From the NCBI RefSeq assembly GCF_009905375.1, contig NC_133647.1, forward strand, positions 129,930,673-129,994,672: a DNA stretch of 64,000 nucleotides, read 5' to 3'. Below are positions 49,612-59,966 of this stretch, piece after piece. Position 1 is the stretch's first letter. Each line of letters starts with the position of its first letter. The notes below the pieces were generated by a model, which saw nothing but the letters and a program-made list of their open reading frames with translations, was not told the origin of the DNA and searched no databases. Origin of the DNA: Apium graveolens. Its lineage: Eukaryota; Streptophyta; Magnoliopsida; Apiales; Apiaceae. The position numbers and the translations under genes are program-made.

Positions 49612-50940
49612 TGTAAGTCATATGTCATAGACCTATTTGTATATTCGAGGATTCAACTCAACTCAAATAAGAATGTAATAAGTAAATAGTGGATCGACCG
49701 TCAGAGAGATCTCGCAAAGTAATATCTGTCAAAGGATTCAGAAACAAGGTTCATCTACAGACTTGAGGAGTTAATTCACTGGAAGAAGTTCAAGAAGTTG
49801 ATCATGCCTCAGTGATATAAATCAAGATCGTGGATTTAATCAAGTGACAAAGATCTCGTCAGAGTATCATTAATTACAAGGATTTAATCTGAAGAAAATC
49901 AAAGTGTCAAAGTCAAGACATGAAGAAACGTCATGGAAGTTAGTCACTCATGAACCAGACAGTACATCGAGTGTCAACGTTGAAGTGGTGGAATTGATTC
50001 ATAATTTTCAGTGATTTTCAGAAGATCTGCAGAATGATGGGTGCTGTTGAAGACTAGAATTAATTCTCTATTAATTAATTAAGTCATCTAATTTAATTAA
50101 GAAAATAAATTATATCTGCGAAGAATAATTTATTTATTAATTAAATTAATTGATTAATTAATTATGAATTAATTTTAGGAATTTTCAGAATTTAAATTGG
50201 ATTAAAATCTGCATTAAATCAACAAGACAATTGAAAATGAACTAGCATGACAATCAGGATTGTCATACCGATTGTCATGCTAGGCCATTTTCAATAGTCT
50301 CACCGAAAGTTACACTAGGAGGAGGATTGTCATGCTAGTTCATTCTGATTGTCATGCTAGTTCATTCTGATTGTCATGCTAGTTCATTCAGATTGTCTTG
50401 CTAGTTCAATCCATTGTCCTACCGATTGTCTTGCTGAGCTTAGGATTGTCTTGCCAGTTCAATTCTATTCTGTTGATTAAAAAGAAGCAGACAAGCAGCA
50501 GATCAATTATCCATCCAGAGAAAAGAAGTTAAGAACATACAGAGAGAAAAAGCATCCAAATATTTCATCTTATCTGCTAATTCAAAGATCAAATTTCTAG
50601 CTTGTAAAGTTAAATCCAATCAACTAGAAATCATTATCTTGTTCTTGTGTAACAATCTAGCGGATCAAAATCCCTAGAACTTAATCTCAAATCGCGTTTA
50701 GCATTTGATTCTAATTATTGCAAAAATAGAAAAAGTTCATGTCGAATTTATTCTAAATTTGTGATAATTAATTTGAGATTAATTCCTTGTAATCGATACA
50801 GTTTATGTAACACCTTTCAAGTTTAATAATATTTTTATTTAACTTGAATTTTGTTTCACATTTTTTATTCCGCATTTAATTCGATTATTTGGTACTATTT
50901 GTATTCAACCCCCCTTCTACAAACACATTGGGACCTAACA
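49612..50940 (+). repeat. Copia-B 3' LTR
   Basis: Copy of 43421-44749 at about 99.2 percent identity by eye, followed by the CACAT target duplication. Confidence 0.96.
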
Positions 50941-50945
50941 CACAT

Positions 50946-51006
50946 TAACACACATAATTCATTATAAATATGATATAATACAGACGTTAATTTTCTAGGC
51001 ATTACA
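50946..51006 (-). repeat. Gypsy-B 3' LTR, first 61 bases
   Basis: The minus strand starts TGTAATGCCTAG directly after the purine tract AAGGGGGAAGGA. The rest of the LTR resumes at 43420 on the other side of Copia-B. Confidence 0.85.
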
Positions 51007-51044
51007 TCCTTCCCCCTTAATAGGATTCTGTCCTCAGAATCTCA

Positions 51045-51362
51045 TTATGAAAACAAATGAGGATATTTCTCTAACATTTCACTCTCAAGTTCCCAGGTTG
51101 ATTCTTCAACCATAGGGTTTCTCCACAAAACTGGCACTGAGGACACAGACTTATTTCTCAACACTTTCTCTCTCCGATCTAAAATTCTTATCGGCTGTTC
51201 TACAAACGACAAATCAGGTTGGATATCTACCGGTTCATATTCTATTACATGCCTAACTTCAGGATTATATCGTTTAAGCATCAACACGTGAAACACATTG
51301 TGGATATGTTGCATATGAGGCAGTAAAGCTAATTCGTACGTAACTTTTCCCACTTTCTTCAA
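51045..51362 (-). pseudogene. Gypsy-B integrase C-terminus with chromodomain-like tail
   Basis: 105 codons on the minus strand: the GKVTYELALLP segment of the integrase C-terminal domain, then HNVFHVLMLK, then a chromodomain-like end VLWRNPMVEESTWELE. Such tails mark chromoviruses and steer insertion to chromatin. Stops separate it from the integrase core upstream. Confidence 0.85.
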
Positions 51363-51536
51363 AAGTTCAAACGGTTCGACGTATCATGGCTTCAATTTAC
51401 CCTTGTTGCCAAATCTGGTTAATCCTTTCTATGGCGATATTTTGAGTAACACATGCTCTCCTTCCTGGTAGTCCATATCCTTCCTTGATTGATCTGCATA
51501 TTTACGTTGCCTGTTTTGTGCTGCATCCAATCGTTT

Positions 51537-52781
51537 TCAAATAAGTTCTATCTTTTCTTTGGTCTGTTGGTTTAGTTCTGGACCCAAAAGCTTGCGTTCT
51601 CCAACTTCGTCCCAATATACCGGTGATCTATATTTTCTTCCATATAACGCTTCGTACGGTGGCATTCCAATGCTTGCGTGATAGCTGTTGTTATAAGAAA
51701 ATTCAACCAAAGGTAAATGCCCATCCCAACTGCCTTCGAAATCAATCGCACAAACTTGTAGCATGTCTTCAATTGTTTGGATAGTTCTTTCACTTTGCCC
51801 ATCGGTTTGCGAATGATAAGCGGTACTCATGTCTATTTTAGTCCCAAGGCATTCTTGAAATTGTCTCCAAAATCTAGAATTGAAACGGGGATCTCGATCA
51901 GACACGATAAATATTGGAACTCCATGTCGCATCACAATTTTCTCAAGATACAAGTGCACTAGCTTGTCGACCGAAAATCTTTCATTAATTGGTAGAAAAT
52001 ATGCCGACTTTGTTAATCTGTCAATGATTACCCATATCGCATCATGATTGGCTTTAGTCCATGGTAGTCCTACCATAAAATCCATCGCTAGATGTTCCCA
52101 TTTCCATTCTGGAATATCTAATAGTTGCAGTAATCCTCTCGGACGTTGATGTTCCGCTTTAACTCACTGGCATGTGTAGCATTTACTTACCCATTCCGCT
52201 ATCTCCTTCTTCATATTTGGCCACCAAAAGTTTTCCTTCAGATCACGATACATTTTTGTACTTCTTGGATGAATGGAATATTTTGAACTGTGCACATCTC
52301 GCAATATTTCTTCTTTCAGTTCTTCCACGTTGGGGATCCAGATTTTTGATGCAAAGTGTAGGATTCCTTCATTATCCTTCTGAGTTGTGATTTCTTCTCC
52401 CGTTAAATCGTCATCTTGACTCATCAGTTCATCTTGACAGCAGCGAGTCTTCTCTAATAATTTTGGTTCAAAAGTCATAGCGTAGATAGCCTCAGTAGAT
52501 TCATTGAGTACTCGAATTTTGATTTCCAACTTGTCAAATTCCTTGGTTAATTCTTCACATGAAGTTAACAGATTCAATTTTTCTTTCCTGCTCAAAGCAT
52601 ATGCCACAACATTTACTTTCCGTGGATGATAATTGATCGTAACATCGTAATCTTTAATCAATTTCAGCCATCGACGTTGTCTCATGTTCAATTCCTTCTG
52701 CGTAAAGATATACTTCAGGCTTTTATGATCCGTGTAGATTTCGCATTTCTCATCGTAGAGATAGTGTCTCCAAAGTTTCAA
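51537..52781 (-). pseudogene. Gypsy-B RNase H and integrase
   Basis: Minus-strand order: RNase H with [11 protein letters not shown] (52781 down), the end of RNase H ([15 protein letters not shown]), the integrase zinc-binding HHCC region ending WVSKCYTCQ (about 52164), and after a stop the integrase core at 52085-51537 (DFMVGLPWT, IVSDRDPRF, STAYHSQTDGQSERT). The D-D-E framework is mostly visible. RNase H has VVAYALSR where family members usually have an aspartate before ALSR. Confidence 0.88.
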
Positions 52782-53247
52782 TACAAATACGATCGCTGCT
52801 AATTCTAGGTCATGTGTAGGATACTTTTGTTCATGAGGTTTGAGTTGTCTCGAAGCATATGCAATGACATTACCGTGCTACATTAGTACACATCCTAATC
52901 CACGATATGAAGCATCGCTGTAAATGATAAAATTTCCATGCTCGTCTTGCAATACGAGTAACGGTGCGGTTATTAGTCGATTTTTCAGCTCTTGGAAACT
53001 TTCTTAACATTTGTCGTCCCATATGAACTTTTCACTTTTCCGAGTTAACTTGGTTAGTGGCATTCCTTTTTTTGTAAAATCTTTGACAAATCTTCTATAA
53101 TATCCTTCTAATCCCTAGAAACTTCGAACATTTGTCGGTGTCTTCGGCCTTTCCCAACACAACACAGCTTCAATCTTCGCTGGATCGACTTGAATGCCCT
53201 CTCTATTGATGATGTGCCCTATAAATTGTACCTCCTTTAACCAGAAT

Positions 53248-53958
53248 TCACATTTCGAGAATTTTGCATACAATTGCTTTTTCCTTACAAATTTCCAAAG
53301 CTATCCTCAATTGCTCAACATGCTCCTCTTCCGTCTTTGAGTAAATACAGATGTAATCGATAAATACAATCACGAATTTATCCAAGTATTTCTTAAATAC
53401 CCTATTCATCAGATCTATGAATGATGTTGGCGCATTGGTCAACTACAATGCCATTACAAGAAACTCGTAATGTCCATATCTAGTGCAGAACACATTCTTG
53501 GGAATATCTTCAGCTTTAATCTTCAATTGATGATAGCCCGATCGCAAATCTATCTTCGAAAACCATGCGGCTCCTTTTAGCTGATTGAACAAATCGTCGA
53601 TTCTTGGTAAAAGATACTTATTCTTGATAGTGAGCTTATTCAATTCCCGATAGTCAATGCATAGTCGCATGCTGCCATCTTTCTTCTTCACAAACAATAC
53701 CGGTGCACCCCACGTACATACACCGGATCATAGGATACCTCGGTCTGGAGCCATTCGATATAGAGCTTTCGAAACTGGTTCTATACCTGGTGCTAAATCA
53801 ATCGTAAATTCAATTTTTCGATCTGGCGATAACCCTGGAAACTCGTCTGGAAAGGCGTCCGGAAATTCACATACAACTGGAGTATCTCCAATTTTGGGAC
53901 TTCCCTTCTCAGTATCTAACACGTAGGCTATGTACATCTCACATCCTTGGTGAAGCAA
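53248..53958 (-). pseudogene. Gypsy-B reverse transcriptase
   Basis: Open pieces on the minus strand: 53958-53728 (linker), 53697-53443 ([31 protein letters not shown]) and 53442-53248 (FVIVFIDYICIYSK). The two last pieces are one frame broken by a TAG at 53443-53445. The catalytic YxDD-equivalent box reads FIDY, so the second aspartate is lost. Further stops and shifts lie between 52782 and 53247. The enzyme cannot be active. Confidence 0.88.
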
Positions 53959-54030
53959 TCGTTTTGTCTACATTATCGTCAAAAATTTCTTTCACTGTTT
54001 TTCGCCTTTGAAAATTACCGTTGCACTTTC

Positions 54031-54564
54031 CTAAGTTCGCAATTTGACTTTTTTGTTCGCATAATCGATCTGAGTATTATGACACGCTAACCAATCCATT
54101 CCCAAAATAACGTCAAACTCTCCTAACTGAAAAGTAATCAAGTCTACAGAGAAATGATGTCCAGCTATTTCTTTATCGCACGTAGGACATACTCGATCTA
54201 CTGTAACTTGGTCATCATTCGCTAATTTTATAATTAACGTCTCGCCCAACCATTCGATTTCATAATATAACTTATCAAGGAAATCTTCATAAATAAATGA
54301 ACGGGTAGCTCCATATTCAATTAATACTTTTGAATTTACCGAATTCACCAAAAGTGTACCTGCAATTACACTAGAACTCTGCACTGCTTCTTTCATTATC
54401 ATGTTGAAAGTTCTTGCTCTGGGTTGATTAGGCGGCGGTGGAGGAGGTAATTCCAACACTTTCGGAATACTAGCTGTTATGGCTGGTCCTTTGCAATTAC
54501 TAGCGATATGCCCTTTTTTCCACACTAGAAATAAGTAATTTCCGCTGTTCTTCCCATTGGACAT
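54031..54564 (-). pseudogene. Gypsy-B protease region
   Basis: 177 codons on the minus strand: a damaged zinc-knuckle end (GHIASNC), a proline-rich stretch, then VLIEYGATRSFIYE, the aspartic protease site, in which the family's catalytic aspartate is replaced by glutamate and the next residue by tyrosine. DVILGMDWLACH follows, a standard downstream protease signature. The protease is likely inactive. Confidence 0.85.
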
Positions 54565-55397
54565 TCGTTAGAATAGTGCCATTTTTGCTTACATTTGTAA
54601 CATATCACATCCGCTTTAATAAGTACCCCGGTATGTTTTCGATTACATGTCTTGCAATACGGCACTGGGACTTTGATAATTCCCTGCTGGCTGGGGCCTT
54701 GGGAACGATTACCTGTTTTCTGGGTACCTTGACCTATTCTTTTAAAATTCAAATTTTTCCGGGCTTGAAATCCCGACTTCCTACTGGAGCGGCCTTGGAA
54801 ACTTCCCTGTCCTCTATCCTTTTGAGATATTTCACTTTCTCCTTCGATGATCAAGGCTTTCTGGACCACGGTAGTATATGTCGTTAACTCAAAAACTGTA
54901 ACTTGTCCACAGATCCCCGGTTGTAACCCTTCTTGAAACCTTTGAACTCGTTTTTCTTCAGTATCCACTTGTTCTGGAACGAACCTAGCCAATTCAGTAA
55001 ATTTGGCTTCATACTCTGTCACAGACATATTTCCATGCTTTAGTTCCAAAAACTTAATCTGCATTTGATTTCTCACATAGTGAGGAAAATGTTTTTCTAA
55101 GAAGAGCTCTTCAAACCTATCCCATGCAATAACTTCTTCATCTTCTAAAGCCTTTTTAGATTCCCACCAATAATTTGCTTCTCCTTTCAACAGATAACTA
55201 GCAAAGTCAGTCTTGCGGTCGTCACCTAGCTTTACTAGCGCAAATGCTTTTTCTATTTCTTTCAACCAAGTTGTAGCCTTAATATGATCAGTAGACCCCT
55301 CAAATTCTAGAGTTTTAGCCGACTGAAACTGTTTAAAAGTAATAATAGGTATAACTGGTGATATCTGGGGCTCAGGACGAAGTGGTTGTTGTAACAT
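54525..55397 (-). pseudogene. Gypsy-B gag
   Basis: 290 codons on the minus strand with the retrotransposon gag core (AFALVKLGDDRKTDFASYLL, WWESKKAL, ELARFVPEQV) and a C-terminal zinc knuckle CYKCKQKWHYSNEC, which has W where G is usual. It overlaps the protease frame by 40 bp in another frame. The N-terminus may extend to about 55550, where stops interrupt it. Confidence 0.85.
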
Positions 55398-55755
55398 TTC
55401 CTATTGAATCCGAGGTTGCTGTTGCTGTATTTATTATTGCATCATTACCATCTATTGTTGTATCAGATGGAATATTTGGAACATCGTATCATTGGTCTTT
55501 TCTTCGGAATTGCTGTTGAAAGTCTCAGTCCTAGTCTTTCTCTTTGGTGCCATTTGCTGATAATAAAACAAGTGATGTCTCTTTAACAGTTTATTAAATA
55601 ATTAACAGTAGGTAATGATTCGATGAAACAATTTATCCTGTATTAACCAAATTTTGGATAATGATTCGAAAAAAAAAGTTTTCTTAAAATAAAAACAGGA
55701 AATGTAAAGAGTTTATATTAATATAAAAAAAGAAAATGTAAACAGTTAAATGAAA
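55398..55755 (-). other. Gypsy-B leader remnant
   Basis: The minus strand shows a broken continuation of the gag N-terminus, then A/T-rich leader. No primer binding site is present before the CACTA-C boundary at 55756, so the 5' LTR lies beyond CACTA-C. Confidence 0.6.
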
Positions 55756-56224
55756 CACTACGCCATAGATGGGCAAATAAGACACTTTTCTAATGTAATG
55801 CCTGTTTTGCGTTTCATTAGCCAGACTTTTTTGACCTATTGTAACACTAACGAAATAGAGTTACTTTACATGTAAAGTTACTGTTACGTTAGAGGGCTTG
55901 TGTTGCAGTAGAAAGCTAGTGTTATAATAGTGCTGACATGACGTAACGCTTTGCTTTATCATTATAATAATATTTAATATATTTATTATATTTTTGGGCC
56001 CCACCAGTGTACACGTCAGCAAAAGTGAGTCCCACATGTGGGCCCACTAAAACTTGTTCCAGAAAGTGGGTCCCACACTAACAGGTGGACCCCACATGTG
56101 GGCCCACACTGCCACGTCGCACTGCCACGTCAGCAAAGAGTTACGTTAACTTTTCTGTTACAACGCTACTGTTACATTTGCTCAACCCTGCCACGTGTGC
56201 ACCGCCACGTCATTAAATAATTAA

Positions 56225-57520
56225 TTAAAAAATTAAATAAATAATAATTAAATAAATAAATAATGGAGAAGTGGGCCCCACATGTGGGCTCCCCTTGTGG
56301 GCACCACATGTGGGCCCCATATTAAACAATTATTTAATTATTTAATAAATAATTATTTAAATAATTAAATAAATAATAATTAAATAAATAAATAATAAAG
56401 AAGTGGGCTCCACTTGTGGGCCCCACATGTAGGCCCCACATTTTCCAATTATTTAATTATTTAATAAATAATTATTTAAATAATTAAATAAATAATAATT
56501 AAATAAATAACTAATGGAGAAGTAGGCCCTACTTGTGGGCTCCGGGCCCCACATGTGGGCCCCACATTATCCAATTATTTAATTATTTAATAAATAATTA
56601 TTTAAATAATTGAATAAATAAATAATGGAGAAGTGAGCCCAACATGTGGGCTCCACTTGTGGGCCCCACGTTATCCAATTATCTAATTATTTAACAAATT
56701 ATTATTTAAATAATTAAATAAATAAATAAATGAGAAGTGGGCCCCACATTATCAAATTATTTAATTATTTAATAAATAATTATTTAAATAATTAAATAAA
56801 TAAATAATGGAGAAGTGGGCCCACATGTGGGCTCCACTTGTGGGCCCCAAATGTGGGCTCCACTTGTGGGCCCCACATGTGGGCTCCACTTGTGGGCCCC
56901 ACATGTGGGCTCCACTTGTGGGCCCCACATGTGGGCCCCACATTATCCAATTATTTAATTATTTAATAAATAATTATTTAAATAATTAAATAAATAAATA
57001 ATGGATAAGTGGGCACACATGTGGGCTCCACTTGTGGGCCCCACATGTGGGCTCCACATGTGGGCCCCACATTATCCAATTATTTAATAAATAATTATTT
57101 AAATAATTAAATAAATAAATAATGGAGAAGTGGGCCCCACATGTGGGCTCCACTTGTGGGCCCCACATGTGGGCCCCTCATTATCCAATTATTTAATTAT
57201 TTAATAAATAATTATTTAAATAATTAAATAAATAAATAATGGAGAAGTGGGCCCCACATGTGGGCTCCACTTCTGAGCCCCACATTATCTAATTATTAAA
57301 TTATTTAATGAATAATTATTTAAAAAATAAATAAATAAATAATGGAAAAGTGGGCCCCACATGTGGGCTCCACTTGTGGGCTCCACTTGTGGGCCCCACA
57401 TGTGGGCCCTACATTATCCAATTATTTAATTATTTAAATAATTAAATAAATAAATAATGGAAAAGTGGGCCCCACATGTGGGCCCCACTTGTGGGCCCCA
57501 CATTATTCAATTATTTATTA
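56225..57520. repeat. tandem array, about 11 units, inside CACTA-C
   Basis: Each unit joins an AT palindrome (ATTATTTAATAAATAATTAT, then TTAAATAATTAAATAAATAA), ATGGAGAAGTGGGC, and a variable number of CCACATGTGGGC / TCCACTTGTGGGCC blocks. The AAGTGGGC-type joint recurs near 56264, 56400, 56519, 56628, 56735, 56812, 57005, 57125, 57244, 57347 and 57462. Spacing runs from about 75 to 195 bp with most near 105-135. Both halves can fold back on themselves. Confidence 0.9.
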
Positions 57521-57608
57521 AAACTGAGGGCCCTTTTAAAAAGAAGTCAATTTTTTTAAAAGGCAAAGAGTAAAACTGAGGGCCCTTTTAAAAAGAAGTC
57601 AATTTTTT
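57521..57608. repeat. 51-bp spaced direct repeat before the TNP2 exon
   Basis: AAACTGAGGGCCCTTTTAAA, then AAGAAGTCAATTTTTTT, occurs at 57521-57557 and 57572-57608. Confidence 0.9.
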
Positions 57609-57610
57609 TT

Positions 57611-59375
57611 GATTTACCTTATTGGAAGCATAATCCACTTCGACATAACCTTGACGCCATGCACATAGAAAAAAATGTTTGCGATAACATCTTGGGCACT
57701 TTACTCAATATAAGTGGCAAGACAAAAGATCATGTTGCCGCTCGTAAAGATTTACAAGAAATGGGAATTAGAAAACCCCTCCATCCTGTTCTATCAGAAG
57801 ATGGAGCACACCATGAAATACGAGCACCAATCTTTGACTTGTCGAACAAAGAGAAGGAGATCTTTTGTTCAGTGTTGGAAAACACTAAACTTCCGTACGG
57901 TTGTGCCTCCAACATAGGGCGATATGTGCACACAAAGGAGAGGAAAGTAGTGGGGTATAAGAGCCATGATGCTCATTTCATACTCCACTACTTGTTGCAG
58001 TTTGCCATCAAAAAAACTATAAAGGCTGAGGTTGCAGTACCTTTGATGAAATTGAGTGCCTGCCTTAGAGCTCTATGGAGCAAGGTTATCGATTTGGAGG
58101 AGCTTGAGAAGTTGGAAACTGAAATCGTCGAGGTACTTTGCCAATTTGAGATGATTTTTCCATCAGCTTTCTTCGACATAATGGTGCACTTGCTTGTTCA
58201 TCTAACTAGAGAAGTTAGAGTTGGGGGACCTCAGCACCTTCGAAACATGTTCCCAATAGAGCGTTATCTTGCAAAATTGAAATCATACGTTCGTAATAGA
58301 AGTAAGCCGGAAGGTTCTATTGCAGAAGGTTACATAGCTAAAGAATGTGTAACATTTTGTTCAAGATTTTTGGCTGCTGATGAAACAACAAAAAACAACA
58401 TGTGCTCAACAGTTTTCGAAAGTGGGCCAACACAAGCTGAATATCATATCGGAATGAGAAGGAATAAAGATGGAACTATTATTCATTTGGAAGATGTTGA
58501 TTGGAAGGCAAGTCATCGCTATGTTTTGTTCAATACTAGTAACAAAGAAGTAGAGAGGCTCCTCGAGTAAGTTTAATAAGCTCTAACGTAAATAATTTTA
58601 ATTCATAATTCAAGAACTTTTTCTTTTCTGCACTGTTTTAACTTAGTATAATTTTAGGGAACATCAAGTCTTGGTGGACAGCCACGAAAATACGAACAGA
58701 TACAAGAGGGCACGAAGACACACTGCAGAATTCTGGGACTGGTTACGAGAAGAGGTTGGGAAAATGGTGGAGGTTTTATCTGATTTGGGGGTGTTTGCGT
58801 TGGGGCCTAATCGAACAGCTAGAAGGTTTACTGGTTAAGTTGTTAATAGCTATCGATTCCACACAAGTGATAGAGATTCTCGATGCACAACACAAAATAG
58901 TGGTGTATATTTGACTGCACAAACAACTAGTTTCTCTAGTTCTAGAGATGAGAACCCTATAGTTGGGGATGTCAGCTACTACGGATCGATAGAAGATATC
59001 ATAGAACTTGATTACTGGGGATTATTTACAATTGTCCTATTTAAGTGTCGTTGGTACCAACAACAAAAAGATCCACACGGTCACATTCGAGTAAATTTCA
59101 ATAGGTTATGCCATAAATCTGATCCTCATGTCCTGGCCAAACAAGTGCAACAAGTTTTTTATGTGGAAGACCTAATCGAAAAGAATGTACATTACGTAAT
59201 TAAGAAACTACCGAGGGAGTGGTGTGATAATGGAAACGTGGATGCACATGAAGATGTCAACGATACTGATCTCCGTGAGACTGAATTTGTTTGTGGACTT
59301 CAAACTCATGTTGATGAAATGAGTTGGTGCAGAGATGATATCCCTACAACAAGAGTTCCCATTCCCGATAAATGA
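57611..59375 (+). pseudogene. CACTA-C TNP2-type transposase, C-terminal half
   Basis: The large transposase of plant CACTA elements, which cuts at the element ends. The frame is already coding at 57611 (PYWKHNPLRHNLDAMHIEKN), the end of the TNP2 (Transposase_21) domain, so the ATG at 57659 is internal. The N-terminal catalytic region is missing and repeat array lies in its place. A DUF4218 region follows (about 58030-58370: VAVPLMKLSACLRALW, GPQHLRNMFPIERYL, then EGYIAKECVTFCSRF). An intron (58567-58657, GT-AG) joins LLE to EHQVLVDSHE. A DUF4216 region is at about 58980-59220 (WGLFTIVLFKCRWY, VEDLIEKNVHYVI). A TAA at 58836-58838 interrupts the second exon. Ends at TGA 59373-59375. Non-functional in cis. 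Confidence 0.9.
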
Positions 59376-59966
59376 AGCAACCAAACTGCTAAACATTTAT
59401 AAGTTTAAAATTAATCACAACAGTGAACTTCATTTTATATTTTCTCTGTGTTCGGACTATTTAGATGTAATTGAATATCTTAATTTATTTCTTCCATGAA
59501 TTCTTCAATGAAATCCATCTTTGTAGTTTAAATTTTTTGTCATCGTCGTCTGATTTGTAGTTTATATTTATTGTCTTGGTAAGTTCAGCATGCCCTTGTT
59601 ATATTTCGTAGTGTTGGGATTAAATCTCCTTACTGTAATTTAGTTGATTCAGTAGATGCATATGATAACTATTTTTTCTTATTTTTATAATTTTGTATGT
59701 TAGCTGCAAATATCCTACACGTGTAATAAAAACAAATATAGGATATGAAGTAGATGCTTAATAACTTTTTGTGATCGAAATTGTGTTTGTTGCATTTGTG
59801 TTGAGTGCCAATTCATGAATATTTTGCTGTTTATTATTTGATCTAATATGTGTTTACCAATTAGTTCGAGATATGTGTTTATGGCATAATAGGATTTGGC
59901 AAAGATACATTTGAAATATTTTTGTTTAATGGTCAGCCATTGACATCTCTTTGAACTCTGTGCAGG
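59376..59966. other. spacer between the two CACTA-C genes
   Basis: AT-rich, with no coding evidence on the plus strand. It should include the TNP2 3' end and the TnpA-like promoter or leader. Confidence 0.6.

Larger units (their letters stand above)
43421..50940 (+). mobile_element. Copia-B, young LTR element with gag but no recognisable polymerase
   Basis: LTRs of 1,329 bp each (43421-44749 and 49612-50940) start TGTAAGTCATATG and end GACCTAACA. They are flanked by a perfect CACAT duplication (43416-43420 and 50941-50945). A primer binding site TGATATCAGAGC (one mismatch to the initiator Met tRNA site) lies at 44752-44763, and a purine tract TAGGGGGAGA at 49601-49610. The two LTRs differ at about 10 positions (0.75 percent by eye), the lowest value of the elements compared. 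Gag is open; protease is a scrap; integrase, reverse transcriptase and RNase H are not found. It sits inside the Gypsy-B LTR. Confidence 0.95.
40181..55755 (-). mobile_element. Gypsy-B, Ty3/Gypsy chromovirus (Tekay/Del-like), minus strand, doubly interrupted
   Basis: The minus strand reads gag, protease, reverse transcriptase, RNase H, integrase with a chromodomain-like tail, then purine tract and LTR. The purine tract lies at 51007-51023 (plus strand TCCTTCCCCCTTAATAG), and the LTR starts at 51006 as TGTAATGCC. That LTR is about 3.3 kb and is split by Copia-B (parts 40181-43420 and 50946-51006). Its far end reads GGAGGGCGTTA rather than ending in CA, so the terminus is mutated or slightly misplaced. 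The leader is cut at 55755 by CACTA-C. The second LTR and the primer binding site must lie beyond the window. Confidence 0.9.

Noticed and set aside
56761..57168. Open frames of about 60 codons rich in GPHMW and GPTCG on both strands
   Set aside because: They are translations of the CCACATGTGGGC tandem array, not genes.
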